NCBI RefSeq assembly: GCF_017068395.1
Contig: NZ_CP070619.1
Coordinates: 6,634,001 to 6,698,000, forward strand
Source of the DNA: Rhodococcus pseudokoreensis
Lineage (GTDB): Bacteria; Actinomycetota; Actinomycetes; Mycobacteriales; Mycobacteriaceae
Direction of reading: 5' to 3'
DNA: 64,000 nt
Shown: positions 20,121 to 27,638 of the stretch, one piece after another
Numbering within the stretch: position 1 is the stretch's first letter
How the letters are laid out: each line of letters opens with the position of its first letter
Notes under the pieces: model-generated
What the model was told of the DNA's origin: nothing
The model's database searches: none
Seen by the model: only the letters and a program-made list of their open reading frames with translations
Program-made: the position numbers and the translations under genes

Positions 20121-20951
20121 TCAGGCCTTACGCATGTAGGTCCGGACCGTCAGCGGCGCCATGATCGCGACGATCACGGCGGCGCCGAGCAGCGACCACA
20201 CGACGTGGACACCGAAGTGGCCGTCGTTGACGAGTTCACGCACCGCGGTCACGACGTGCGACACGGGGTTGACGTTCACGAACGCCTGCATCCAGCCCGG
20301 CATCGTGTCGGCAGGCACGAACGCGTTGGACATGAACGTCAACGGGAACAGGATCAGCATCGAAATGCCCTGCACCGAGGACGCTTTGCTCATCAGGACG
20401 CCCATCAGCGCGAAGATCCAGCTGATCGAGAAGGCACAGACGACGACGAGCACACCGGCCGACACCACCCCGACGACTCCGCCGCCCGGCCGGTACCCCA
20501 TCGCGATACCGACGGTGAACGTGATGGTCGTGGCGATGCCGTACCGCACGACGTCCGCGAGGAGGGCGCCGGACAGCGGCGCGATGCGGGCGATCGGCAA
20601 CGACTTGAATCGATCGAAGACGCCCTTGTCCATGTCTTCCCGCAACTGGGTGCCCGTCACGATCGACGTGGTGATCACCGTCTGGACCAGGATGCCCGGG
20701 ATGATGATCGGCAGATACGACGACACGTCGCCGGAGATGGCGCCACCGAAGATGTACGTGAACATCAGCGTGAAGATGATCGGCTGGACGACGACGTCGA
20801 ACAGTTGCTCCGGGTTGTGCTTGATCTTGAGCAGTCCCCGGTACGCCATCGTGAGTGTGTTGGCGACGGACTGCTCGAGGCTGATCCGGTTCCGGGCCTC
20901 CGGAATCGGTTGCGGGCCCGCATGTGCGCGGGATTCGAGGGTGGTGGTCAT
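20121..20951 (-). CDS. ABC-2 type permease (DrrB-like)
   Basis: A 276-residue membrane protein with six hydrophobic segments and the ABC-2 family pattern (LEQSVANTLTMAYRGLLKIKHNPEQLFDVVVQP split around the first helix; NAFVPADTMPGWMQAFVNVNPVSHVV near helix 5). This is the daunorubicin-resistance exporter type. Its ATG overlaps the stop of the ATPase gene (ATGA), so the two products form one exporter. The substrate may be a drug or a lipid-like metabolite and is not predictable. Confidence 0.88.
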   Translation of the reverse strand: MTTTLESRAHAGPQPIPEARNRISLEQSVANTLTMAYRGLLKIKHNPEQLFDVVVQPIIFTLMFTYIFGGAISGDVSSYLPIIIPGILVQTVITTSIVTGTQLREDMDKGVFDRFKSLPIARIAPLSGALLADVVRYGIATTITFTVGIAMGYRPGGGVVGVVSAGVLVVVCAFSISWIFALMGVLMSKASSVQGISMLILFPLTFMSNAFVPADTMPGWMQAFVNVNPVSHVVTAVRELVNDGHFGVHVVWSLLGAAVIVAIMAPLTVRTYMRKA

Positions 20952-21940
20952 GCGACGCTCCGTTCGGTATCGGCGTCGGCGGCAGTGTCTTCTGCGCCGT
21001 GGCCGGTGATGGTGAGGAAGACTTCGTCGAGACTCGGCTTCTGGACGGTGATCTCGTCGACGGCGATCCCGTGGTCGCGCAACCGGATCAGGAGTTCCAC
21101 GGTGAGCGACGGGTCGGTCATCGGTGCGGTGAGGCGGCCGATCTCCGGCGTGATCGCCACCTCCACGCAGAGGGTGTGTGCGATCACCGAACGCGCGTCG
21201 TCGATCTGGCCGCGATCGGCGAGGGTCAGCTGCAGCGACGAGACGCCGACGGACGCCTTCAACTCGTCGGCCGTGCCGTCCGCGATCACCTTCCCGCGGT
21301 CGATGACGGCGATCCGATCCGCCAACTGGTCCGCCTCGTCGAGGTATTGCGTGGTGAGCAGCACCGTCGACCCGTCCGCGACCAGCCGGCGGATGGTGTC
21401 CCACATCTGGGCACGCGTCCGAGGGTCCAGGCCCGTCGTCGGCTCGTCGAGGAACAACAGCGGCGGATGGGCGATCAGGCTGGCCGCCAGGTCGAGGCGC
21501 CGTCGCATGCCGCCGGAGAAATTCTTCAGCGGCTTCGTCGCCGCCTCGGTGAGGTCGAACTCCTCGAGCAGTTCCGTGCACTTGCGGCGGGCGTCGCCCC
21601 GGCTCAGCCCGAGCAACCGGGCGAAGATCACCAGATTCTCGACCGCCGACAGGTCCTCGTCGACCGACGCGTACTGGCCCGTGACACCGACCAGTGAGCG
21701 CACCGCATTCGGTTCGCGCACCACGTCGTGGCCGAAGATCCGGGCCTCGCCGCCGTCCGGGCGCAACAGCGTCGCAAGCATCCGCACCGTGGTGGTCTTG
21801 CCTGCGCCATTCGGGCCGAGCACTCCGTATACCGACCCGGTCGGCACGGACAGGCTCACGCCGTCGACGGCGCGCTGACGGCCGAAGAGTTTCACGAGCC
21901 CGTCGGCCTCGATGGCTGGGGGAGTTGCAGTGAGGTTCAT
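20948..21940 (-). CDS. ABC exporter ATPase (DrrA-like)
   Basis: A 330-residue ATPase with Walker A GPNGAGKTTT, Q-loop TGQYASVDEDL, signature FSGGMRRRLDLA, Walker B LLFLDEPTTGLD and the DrrA-type C-terminal extension (about residues 230-330), where the LDEVFLTITGH motif occurs. It energises export through the coupled ABC-2 permease. ATG 21940 gives MNLTATPPAIEADGLVK; the frame runs further to 22012 without conserved sequence. Confidence 0.9.
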   Translation of the reverse strand: MNLTATPPAIEADGLVKLFGRQRAVDGVSLSVPTGSVYGVLGPNGAGKTTTVRMLATLLRPDGGEARIFGHDVVREPNAVRSLVGVTGQYASVDEDLSAVENLVIFARLLGLSRGDARRKCTELLEEFDLTEAATKPLKNFSGGMRRRLDLAASLIAHPPLLFLDEPTTGLDPRTRAQMWDTIRRLVADGSTVLLTTQYLDEADQLADRIAVIDRGKVIADGTADELKASVGVSSLQLTLADRGQIDDARSVIAHTLCVEVAITPEIGRLTAPMTDPSLTVELLIRLRDHGIAVDEITVQKPSLDEVFLTITGHGAEDTAADADTERSVA

Positions 21941-22033
21941 GCGGTAGACGATGCAGCCACCCACTTGCAGCGGGCTTGCACGCCTCTTGCACGGGCTCAC
22001 GAACACCCCCACGCTGCGGATTCACACGCATTC

Positions 22034-22079
22034 GCCGGAATCAGCGGCAATTGCGTCGGCATCTGACGAATCGGTGTGC
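22034..22079. repeat. 46-bp repeat, copy 1 (upstream of DUF559-like gene)
   Basis: This stretch matches 23114-23159 at 37 of 46 positions without gaps, including the identical 15-mer GACGAATCGGTGTGC and the 9-mer GCAATTGCG. It lies about 90 bp upstream of the AbiEi/DUF559-like gene. Confidence 0.8.
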
Positions 22080-22168
22080 GGGTGTGGAATTCCACAGCCC
22101 TTCGGTTATCCACAGGTCTGCTGTTTGCCCTGGTCGGCGGCCGCGGCCGCCACCGAGCGAGGGGCACG

Positions 22169-23092
22169 ATGCTCGATATGAGAGCACAGGAGTTGATCTT
22201 TCGCCGTCATGCACTGGCCGACGGAATGACCGACCCGGAACTGCGCCGCGCGCGGGCGAAGGGACAACTGGTCGCCGTGGCTGCGGGCGCCTACCTCGAC
22301 GGCGACCACTCGGCAGCACTGGACCCGGTCGGGATGCACCGCGCTCGGGTCGCGGCTGCCGTGGTGGCGCACGGTGGTGGGATCGTGGTCAGCCACGCGT
22401 CCGCCGCCGTCCTCCACGGACTCGACGTCGGCGCGGTGAACCTCGACCGGGTGCATCTGAGCCGGGAGCGACGGTCGGGCGGGCGACGGACCGCGACGCT
22501 GCACATGCACATCGCCCCGCTCGGTCCTGACGACGTCACCGAGATCGACGGCGTGGCGGTGATGGCGCTCGCCCGGACTGTGGCGGACGTCGCGCGTTCG
22601 GAATCGCTGGACGAGGCCGTCGTGATCGGCGACTCCGCCCTGCATCGCGGCGTCGTGTCGATCGCCGACGTCCGGGCGGTGCTGGAGCGTCACGGCCGGC
22701 GGAAAGGCATCGGGGCGGCTCGGCGCGCGGTGGCCCTGTTCGACGGCCGCAGCGAGAGTCCCGGCGAGTCGCTCAGCCGAATCAGGATGCGCGCATGCGG
22801 GATCCCCGCGCCCGATCTGCAGCACGAAGTACGTACCGACGGCGGTGCGTTCGTCGGCCGCGTCGACTTCTTCTGGGAGCGCTGGGGAGTTGTCGGCGAG
22901 TTCGACGGCATGGGCAAGTACCGAATCGGTTCCGGGCAGGCGGGCGACATCGTGGCGAGAGAGAAGCTGCGGGAGGACGCGATACGGGACACGGGTCTCG
23001 AGGTGATCAGGTGGGTGTGGACCGACCTCGGCCGGTTCGACGTCGTGAAGGCGCGATTCGAGCGCGCGTGTGCCCGCTCCCGGCGTCGGTAA
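22169..23092 (+). CDS. AbiEi-like winged-helix / DUF559 nuclease-fold protein
   Basis: A protein of about 307 residues. The N-terminal roughly 50 residues (ELIFRRHALADGMTDPELRRARAKGQL, with a break) resemble the AbiEi antitoxin winged helix. The C-terminal region has a PD-(D/E)XK-like core: GRVDFFWERWG, VVGEFDGMGKYR, then REKLREDAIRDTGLEVIRWVW, as in DUF559/Vsr-type proteins. Such genes are numerous in actinobacteria and their role is unproven; no toxin partner lies next to it. Start uncertain: ATG 22169 (GAGGGG upstream) or ATG 22178. It is flanked by 46-bp direct repeats. Confidence 0.75.
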   Translation: MLDMRAQELIFRRHALADGMTDPELRRARAKGQLVAVAAGAYLDGDHSAALDPVGMHRARVAAAVVAHGGGIVVSHASAAVLHGLDVGAVNLDRVHLSRERRSGGRRTATLHMHIAPLGPDDVTEIDGVAVMALARTVADVARSESLDEAVVIGDSALHRGVVSIADVRAVLERHGRRKGIGAARRAVALFDGRSESPGESLSRIRMRACGIPAPDLQHEVRTDGGAFVGRVDFFWERWGVVGEFDGMGKYRIGSGQAGDIVAREKLREDAIRDTGLEVIRWVWTDLGRFDVVKARFERACARSRRR

Positions 23093-23113
23093 GCCGTCGT
23101 TTCCCACCGAGTT

Positions 23114-23159
23114 GCCGCAAGCACATGCAATTGCGCGGGGATCGGACGAATCGGTGTGC
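23114..23159. repeat. 46-bp repeat, copy 2 (downstream of DUF559-like gene)
   Basis: Same orientation as copy 1 at 22034-22079, exactly 1080 bp away, between the DUF559-like stop and the end of menE. The two copies bracket exactly one gene. Confidence 0.8.
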
Positions 23160-23185
23160 AACTTCGCGCGAACGGGCGCGACCCG

Positions 23186-24331
23186 CTAGCCGAACCGCGA
23201 TTCCAGCGCGCGCCGGTCGACCTTGCCTGGACCGCGGAGGGGGAGGGCGTCGACGAGGTGGAGTTCGCGGGGGGCGGCGGTGGTGTCGAGGGTGCGTTCG
23301 ACGAACGTGCGGAGTTCGGCGAGTGTCGGTGCGGTGCCGGGTTCGGCGACGACGACGGCGGCGACGCGGCGGCCCAGCCGCTCGTCGGGGAGGCCGATGA
23401 CCGCGCATTCCCGGACCGCGGGGTGGGCGATAAGGGCCGCCTCGACCACTTGCGGGACGACGGTGAGTCCGCCGGTGGAGATGGCTTCGTCGAGTCTGCC
23501 GGAGATGGCGAGGACGCCGTCGGTGACGGTGCCGGCGTCGTCGGTGCGGAACCAGCCGGGTTCGGCGAACGCCGGATGATCGGGGAGGCCGCGGTACCCG
23601 GACGCCAGCATGGGGCCGCCGAGGAGGACGCGGCTGTCGTCGTCGATTCGCACGCGCGCGCCGTCGAGGGGCACCCCGTCGTACACGCATCCGCCGCACG
23701 TCTCGCTCATTCCGTACGTACGGACGACGGCGATCCCGGCGTCGACGGCGCGCCGCAGGACCGGGGCGGGGGTGGCGGCCCCACCGAGGAGGACGGCGTC
23801 GAGCGCGGCCAGCGACGCCACGGCTTCGGGGTGGTCGAGGGCCTTGACCAGCTGGGTCGGGACGAGCGAGGTGTAGCGGCGGGGTCCGGACATCGACTCG
23901 ACTGCGGCGGGCAGCGCGCCGGGGTCGAAGCCGTCGGACACGTCGATCACCACCGGGTCGGAGCCCGCGAGGACGCTGCGTAGCAACACCTGCATGCCTG
24001 CGATGTGGTGGGCGGGAAGGGTCAGCAGCCAGGCGCCCGGGCCGCCGAGTCGCGCATGCGTCGCGTCACCGCTCGCGCGGAGGGCGGCCGCGGAGAGTAT
24101 CGCGCCCTTCGGCACGCCCGTCGTCCCGGACGTCGCGACCACGAGTGCGACACCGTCGTCGATCGGGTCCCCGGGCCGCAGTGCGTCCATCAGCCGCCGG
24201 GTCTCCCGCTCGTCCGCGGCGGGCACGGGGAGCGCGGCCGGCGCGGTCCCGTCGAGGACCGCCGACAGTTGCGGCAGGATGCCGAGAACCGCGGCACCGG
24301 ATGGGACGGGCAGGACCCGCAATTCGCTCAC
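23186..24331 (-). CDS. menE: o-Succinylbenzoate-CoA ligase
   Basis: A 381-residue adenylate-forming enzyme that makes o-succinylbenzoyl-CoA for MenB. It has the AMP/ATP loop VVATSGTTGVPKGA, the A5-type motif RTYGMSETCGG, the hinge ISGRLDEAISTGG and the C-terminal catalytic lysine in RGPGKVDRRAL. It is shorter than most acyl-CoA ligases, as actinobacterial MenE usually is. The GTG at 24331 lies inside a copy of the 3' end of the neighbouring DUF3349 gene; ATG 24355 is the alternative start. Confidence 0.9.
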   Translation of the reverse strand: MSELRVLPVPSGAAVLGILPQLSAVLDGTAPAALPVPAADERETRRLMDALRPGDPIDDGVALVVATSGTTGVPKGAILSAAALRASGDATHARLGGPGAWLLTLPAHHIAGMQVLLRSVLAGSDPVVIDVSDGFDPGALPAAVESMSGPRRYTSLVPTQLVKALDHPEAVASLAALDAVLLGGAATPAPVLRRAVDAGIAVVRTYGMSETCGGCVYDGVPLDGARVRIDDDSRVLLGGPMLASGYRGLPDHPAFAEPGWFRTDDAGTVTDGVLAISGRLDEAISTGGLTVVPQVVEAALIAHPAVRECAVIGLPDERLGRRVAAVVVAEPGTAPTLAELRTFVERTLDTTAAPRELHLVDALPLRGPGKVDRRALESRFG

Positions 24332-24386
24332 TGGGCGGGCCCGGCGAGCGGCCATCGCATCACTGGGCAGGCCCGGCAAGCGGCCA
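24328..24386. repeat. 27-bp tandem repeat at the DUF3349/menE junction
   Basis: 24328-24354 and 24360-24386 match at 25 of 27 positions, offset 32 bp. The second copy carries the DUF3349 stop; the first carries the same CAGTGA with its GTG as the probable menE start codon. Confidence 0.8.
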
Positions 24387-24659
24387 GCCGCCTGCGGCGA
24401 GGTTGCTGCGCACCCGGTCGACGTCCGATTCCAGTGGCAACTCGTCGGTGACCTTGGTGATGAGCACCTGGATGTCGGTCTTCTCGATGGGCAGGTCGCC
24501 CTCCTCGACGAGGGCGTCGGCGACGGCGTCCACCTCGTCTTCCGACAGGCGGCGGGTGAGCAGTGCGAACAACGGAATGTAGTCCTGCTCGGGTACGCCG
24601 TTCGGGTAGCCGGCGCGCAGCCAGCCGATGATGGAGGAGAGGAACGGTGGAAGGCTCAT
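24360..24659 (-). CDS. DUF3349 family protein, copy 2
   Basis: A 99-residue, acidic, all-helical small protein of the actinobacterial DUF3349 family (Rv0543c in M. tuberculosis). The motif FLSSIIGWLRAGYPNGVPEQDY and the repeated region VADALVEEGDLPIEKTD are shared with the adjacent paralogue. Function is unknown. It starts at ATG 24659, two bases from the preceding gene's stop codon, so the pair is co-transcribed with menE downstream. Confidence 0.85.
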   Translation of the reverse strand: MSLPPFLSSIIGWLRAGYPNGVPEQDYIPLFALLTRRLSEDEVDAVADALVEEGDLPIEKTDIQVLITKVTDELPLESDVDRVRSNLAAGGWPLAGPAQ

Positions 24660-24661
24660 GG

Positions 24662-25015
24662 CTAGCCTGCGTCGCGGGTTTCTTCCGCGTCGTCGGAACC
24701 TTCGCCGTTCTCGGCATCGGTACCGACCGGCCAGCCCCCGGCCTCGAGATTCTCCGTCACCCGCGCAACGTCCTCCTCGGACGGTTCCTCGTGGGTGATC
24801 TCGCTGATGAGGCGACGGATGTTGTCGTAGTCGACGTGGCGTTGCGGCGTCTCGTGAGCGGTTTCGATCGACAGCGCGACGACCTGTTCGATCTCCTCGT
24901 CGGTGAGACGGCGACGCAGCACGGCCAGCAACGCGAAATGGTCCTTCGCCGGGACTCCCTCGGGGTACCCGGCGCGTAGCCAGTCGAGCACGGAGCTTAG
25001 TGAGTTCTTGGGCAC
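24662..25015 (-). CDS. DUF3349 family protein, copy 1
   Basis: A 117-residue paralogue of the next gene: SSVLDWLRAGYPEGVPAKDH aligns with its N-terminus, and ENLEAGGWPV aligns with its NLAAGGWPL. It has an extra acidic tail of about 20 residues (GTDAENGEGSDDAEETRDAG). The pair looks like a tandem duplication followed by divergence; both may form a heterodimer, which is speculation. ATG 25015. Confidence 0.83.
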   Translation of the reverse strand: MPKNSLSSVLDWLRAGYPEGVPAKDHFALLAVLRRRLTDEEIEQVVALSIETAHETPQRHVDYDNIRRLISEITHEEPSEEDVARVTENLEAGGWPVGTDAENGEGSDDAEETRDAG

Positions 25016-25061
25016 GCGTTCGGCCTCTTTCGTCGATGGAACGGGGACTCGGGGTCGCCGC

Positions 25062-25328
25062 TCAGAAGATGTGGATACCGAAGCTGCCGGCCAGGAAGTC
25101 CTTCATCAACAGAAGTATCCCAGTGATGATCGCGATCAGCACCACGGCGAAGCAGGCATAGGCGCCGATCCGGGCTGCGACGGTCGGCTGCGAGGTGCCC
25201 TCGGCGGTGTCCGCGCCGCCGAGCGACCGCAGTCCGAGCGCGAAGATCGCGGGCAGGCCGGCGCCGAACAGCAGACCGACGAGGACGACTTGCCAGAGCG
25301 ACTGAACGGTGGTGGTCAGCAGTGTCAT
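25062..25328 (-). CDS. Small two-helix membrane protein
   Basis: An 88-residue protein with two hydrophobic helices (about residues 11-35 and 55-78), a Gly/Thr-rich loop, and a C-terminus FLAGSFGIHIF. It corresponds in position to Rv0544c. It starts 12 bp after the phosphate transporter stop, so it may be an accessory subunit of that transporter; this is inferred only from linkage. Confidence 0.78.
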   Translation of the reverse strand: MTLLTTTVQSLWQVVLVGLLFGAGLPAIFALGLRSLGGADTAEGTSQPTVAARIGAYACFAVVLIAIITGILLLMKDFLAGSFGIHIF

Positions 25329-25339
25329 GGGAGCCCCCT

Positions 25340-26557
25340 TCAGCGGTTCGCGGCGGGACCGGTGGAGTCCGCGGTCTCGGCCACGCCCGGTTCGGGACGG
25401 TCGGTGGGTTCGGCGGGAGCGGCGGCATCGCCGGACTCCCATTCGGCGTTCACGTTGCCGGACGTCACCGGTTGCAGGCGGGAGCGCAGGTACATGAATC
25501 CGGCGAGCAGGATCAGGGCGGCGAACACGACGAGAACGCCTGGCAGGCCGCCGATCAGGTGGGCGATGACCCAGCACACCGCGCCGACGATCGCCGCCGA
25601 CGGCAGCGTGACCAGCCACGCGACGGCCATGCGTCCGGCGATGCCCCAGCGGACCTCGGCGCCCTTGCGTCCGAGCCCGGTGCCGAGGATGGATCCGGTC
25701 GCGACATGGGTGGTGGACAGCGGCAGTCCGAGGTGGCTGGACGTGAGGATGATGGCGGCGGACGAAGACTCCGCGGCCATGCCCTGGGGAGCGGAGATCT
25801 CCACGAGTCCCTTGCCGAGGGTGCGGATGATGCGCCAGCCGCCGAGGTACGTGCCGAGGGCGATGGCGATCGCGCAACTGAGCTTCACCCAGAACGGCAT
25901 TTCGTCGTCGGCGGACAGGGATCCGTGCGCGACGAGTGCGAGGAAGATCACGCCCATCGTCTTCTGGGCATCGTTGGTTCCGTGGGCCAGCGACACCAGG
26001 GAAGCGGATCCGATCTGGCCGATCCGGAACCCGTGTTCCTTGGTGCCCTCCGGCACGCCCGAGGTGATCCGGTAGACCAGCTTGGTGCCCGCGGTGGCGA
26101 CCAGAGCCGCGACCACGGGGGCGAGGACGGCGGGAACGACGACCTTGCTGAGCACCCCGCCCCATTCGACGCCGCTCATGCCGATGGACGCGATGGCCGC
26201 ACCGATCAAACCACCGAACAGTGCGTGCGAAGAGCTGGACGGCAGGCCGAGCAGCCACGTCGCCAGATTCCAGATGATGCCGCCGACCAGGCCCGCGAAC
26301 ACGATGAGCAGCAGATCCTCGCCGTCCACTTCTCCCAGGTTCACCACGCCCTTGGCGACCGTCGCCGCAACCTCCACGGACAGGAACGCGCCGACGAGAT
26401 TCAACGACGCGGAGAGCGCGACAGCGACCTTGGGTCGCAGAGCTCCCGTCGCGATCGAGGTGGCCATTGCATTGCCGGTGTCGTGAAAGCCGTTCGTGAA
26501 ATCGAAAGCGAGGGCGGTGACTACTACCACCAGGAGAACTACGAGCTCTGCGGTCAC
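25340..26557 (-). CDS. pitA: PiT-family low-affinity phosphate transporter
   Basis: A 405-residue membrane transporter with the two inverted PiT signatures: FDFTNGFHDTGNAMATSIATG near the N-terminus and GLPSSSSHALFGGLIGA, with a second half containing LPLSTTHVATGSILG. It imports phosphate as a metal-phosphate complex with protons. The GTG start 26557 lies 31 bp from a 22-bp palindrome, its likely operator. The order relative to MenE and DUF3349 matches Rv0542c-Rv0545c. Confidence 0.92.
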   Translation of the reverse strand: MTAELVVLLVVVVTALAFDFTNGFHDTGNAMATSIATGALRPKVAVALSASLNLVGAFLSVEVAATVAKGVVNLGEVDGEDLLLIVFAGLVGGIIWNLATWLLGLPSSSSHALFGGLIGAAIASIGMSGVEWGGVLSKVVVPAVLAPVVAALVATAGTKLVYRITSGVPEGTKEHGFRIGQIGSASLVSLAHGTNDAQKTMGVIFLALVAHGSLSADDEMPFWVKLSCAIAIALGTYLGGWRIIRTLGKGLVEISAPQGMAAESSSAAIILTSSHLGLPLSTTHVATGSILGTGLGRKGAEVRWGIAGRMAVAWLVTLPSAAIVGAVCWVIAHLIGGLPGVLVVFAALILLAGFMYLRSRLQPVTSGNVNAEWESGDAAAPAEPTDRPEPGVAETADSTGPAANR

Positions 26558-26587
26558 ACCCAGATTGTGCGGATTTCAACTGAAAAA

Positions 26588-26609
26588 GTACAGCTGACGT
26601 CAGGTGTAC
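26588..26609. promoter_or_regulatory. 22-bp palindrome upstream of pitA
   Basis: GTACA-G-CTGACGTCAG-G-TGTAC matches its reverse complement at 20 of 22 positions. It lies between the stop of the VOC gene and the GTG start of pitA on the same strand, where an operator is expected. Confidence 0.55.
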
Positions 26610-26636
26610 AGGATCACTCCTGCGTATGGCCTTCCG

Positions 26637-27032
26637 TCAGTTCTCACCCTTCGGACGGGAGTCGCGGCGGATGGGGTGATCCTCCGGGATCTGCACCAGC
26701 ACGATCGGGATGCCGTCGGGGTCCGCGATCCACAGCTCGTACAGCCCCCACGGTTCCTGCCGGGCCTCGCGGTCGATCTTCACCCCGGCGAGGACCAGCT
26801 CGGTCTGGACCGCGGTGAGGTCGCGAACCTGCAGCCACAGGGCGCCGTCGAAGGACGTCGACTCGCCCGTTCCGCCGTGCGCGGCGACCTCGATGAGGCC
26901 CTGACCGGCGAAGAACACGGTGCCCCCGGGGTATTCGCGGGCGATGGCCAGCCCGAGGATGTCGCGGTAGAAGCTCAGCGTCGTCGTGTAGTCGCGCGGC
27001 CGCAGAATCGTCCTGCTGCTGAGGATTTCCAC
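26637..27032 (-). CDS. VOC/glyoxalase-family protein
   Basis: A 131-residue vicinal-oxygen-chelate protein: repeated beta-alpha-beta modules, FYRDILGLAIAREYPGGTVFF in the first half and LYELWIADPDGIPIVLVQ in the second. It resembles Rv0546c. The reaction could be isomerisation, ring cleavage or antibiotic binding; no substrate can be chosen. GTG 27032 has AAGGAGG upstream. It follows the next gene by 3 bp, so the two form an operon. Confidence 0.83.
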   Translation of the reverse strand: MEILSSRTILRPRDYTTTLSFYRDILGLAIAREYPGGTVFFAGQGLIEVAAHGGTGESTSFDGALWLQVRDLTAVQTELVLAGVKIDREARQEPWGLYELWIADPDGIPIVLVQIPEDHPIRRDSRPKGEN

Positions 27033-27035
27033 CCG

Positions 27036-27485
27036 TCACCCTCCTTCGCCGGGCCGGGCTTCGTGTCCCGTCCGGCCGTGTGTGCGTCGATCTTCCTTCA
27101 TCTCGGCCTCGAACAGGTGCCGCCGTCCGTCCGCGAGTTCGTGACGTGCGCCACGTTCGTGCTCGCGCAGCGGCGACCAGTACTGGTCGTCGAACTCCTC
27201 GACGATCTGGAACGTCCACCGGCCCTCGACGACATTGCGGCCGACGAGTTCGGACTGCACCCGGTCCGCGATGTCGGGGTGACCCGCGTCGCGCAGTGCG
27301 TCGACGGCCTCACCGAGCTGGAGGTCGGCGTGGCCGATCAGTTGATGGAACGAGTAGAGGTGGCCGCGGGCCCGTTCGACCGTTTCGAGGGCCTCGGACA
27401 ACTTCCCGAGCGCGGCGACGGTGTCGTCACTCACACCGGGCGGACGGCGATGTTCCGGCGCGGGGAGCTCGCGGTCGATGCTCAT
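27036..27485 (-). CDS. Conserved hypothetical helical protein
   Basis: A 149-residue protein rich in charged helices (TVAALGKLSEALETVERARGH and LREHERGARHELADGRRHLFE). I do not recognise a named family with certainty; similar proteins sit in related actinobacteria. No signal peptide or membrane segment. Start at ATG 27485 is a choice; an in-frame GTG lies at 27512 and neither has a clear ribosome site. Cotranscribed with the VOC gene. Confidence 0.6.
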   Translation of the reverse strand: MSIDRELPAPEHRRPPGVSDDTVAALGKLSEALETVERARGHLYSFHQLIGHADLQLGEAVDALRDAGHPDIADRVQSELVGRNVVEGRWTFQIVEEFDDQYWSPLREHERGARHELADGRRHLFEAEMKEDRRTHGRTGHEARPGEGG

Positions 27486-27638
27486 GTGGGTCAGTGTGCC
27501 CGAATCGGGCACGCCGCGCGCCCTCTCCTGCCGTGGCGGCGAATCCGGGCGCGTAATTCACCCTCCGAGGGTCTACTCCCGCGTGTTCTCCCGGTGCTGG
27601 ACTGGATTGACAACTGTGGACGACGAGGGGATTGGGCC

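Noticed and set aside
22169..23092. AbiE toxin-antitoxin system
   Set aside because: Only the AbiEi-like N-terminus is present; no AbiEii nucleotidyltransferase lies on either side.
26604..27638. Upstream extension of the sulfatase gene
   Set aside because: The extension is antisense to the VOC and hypothetical genes; a good ribosome site and family N-terminus support ATG 27639.
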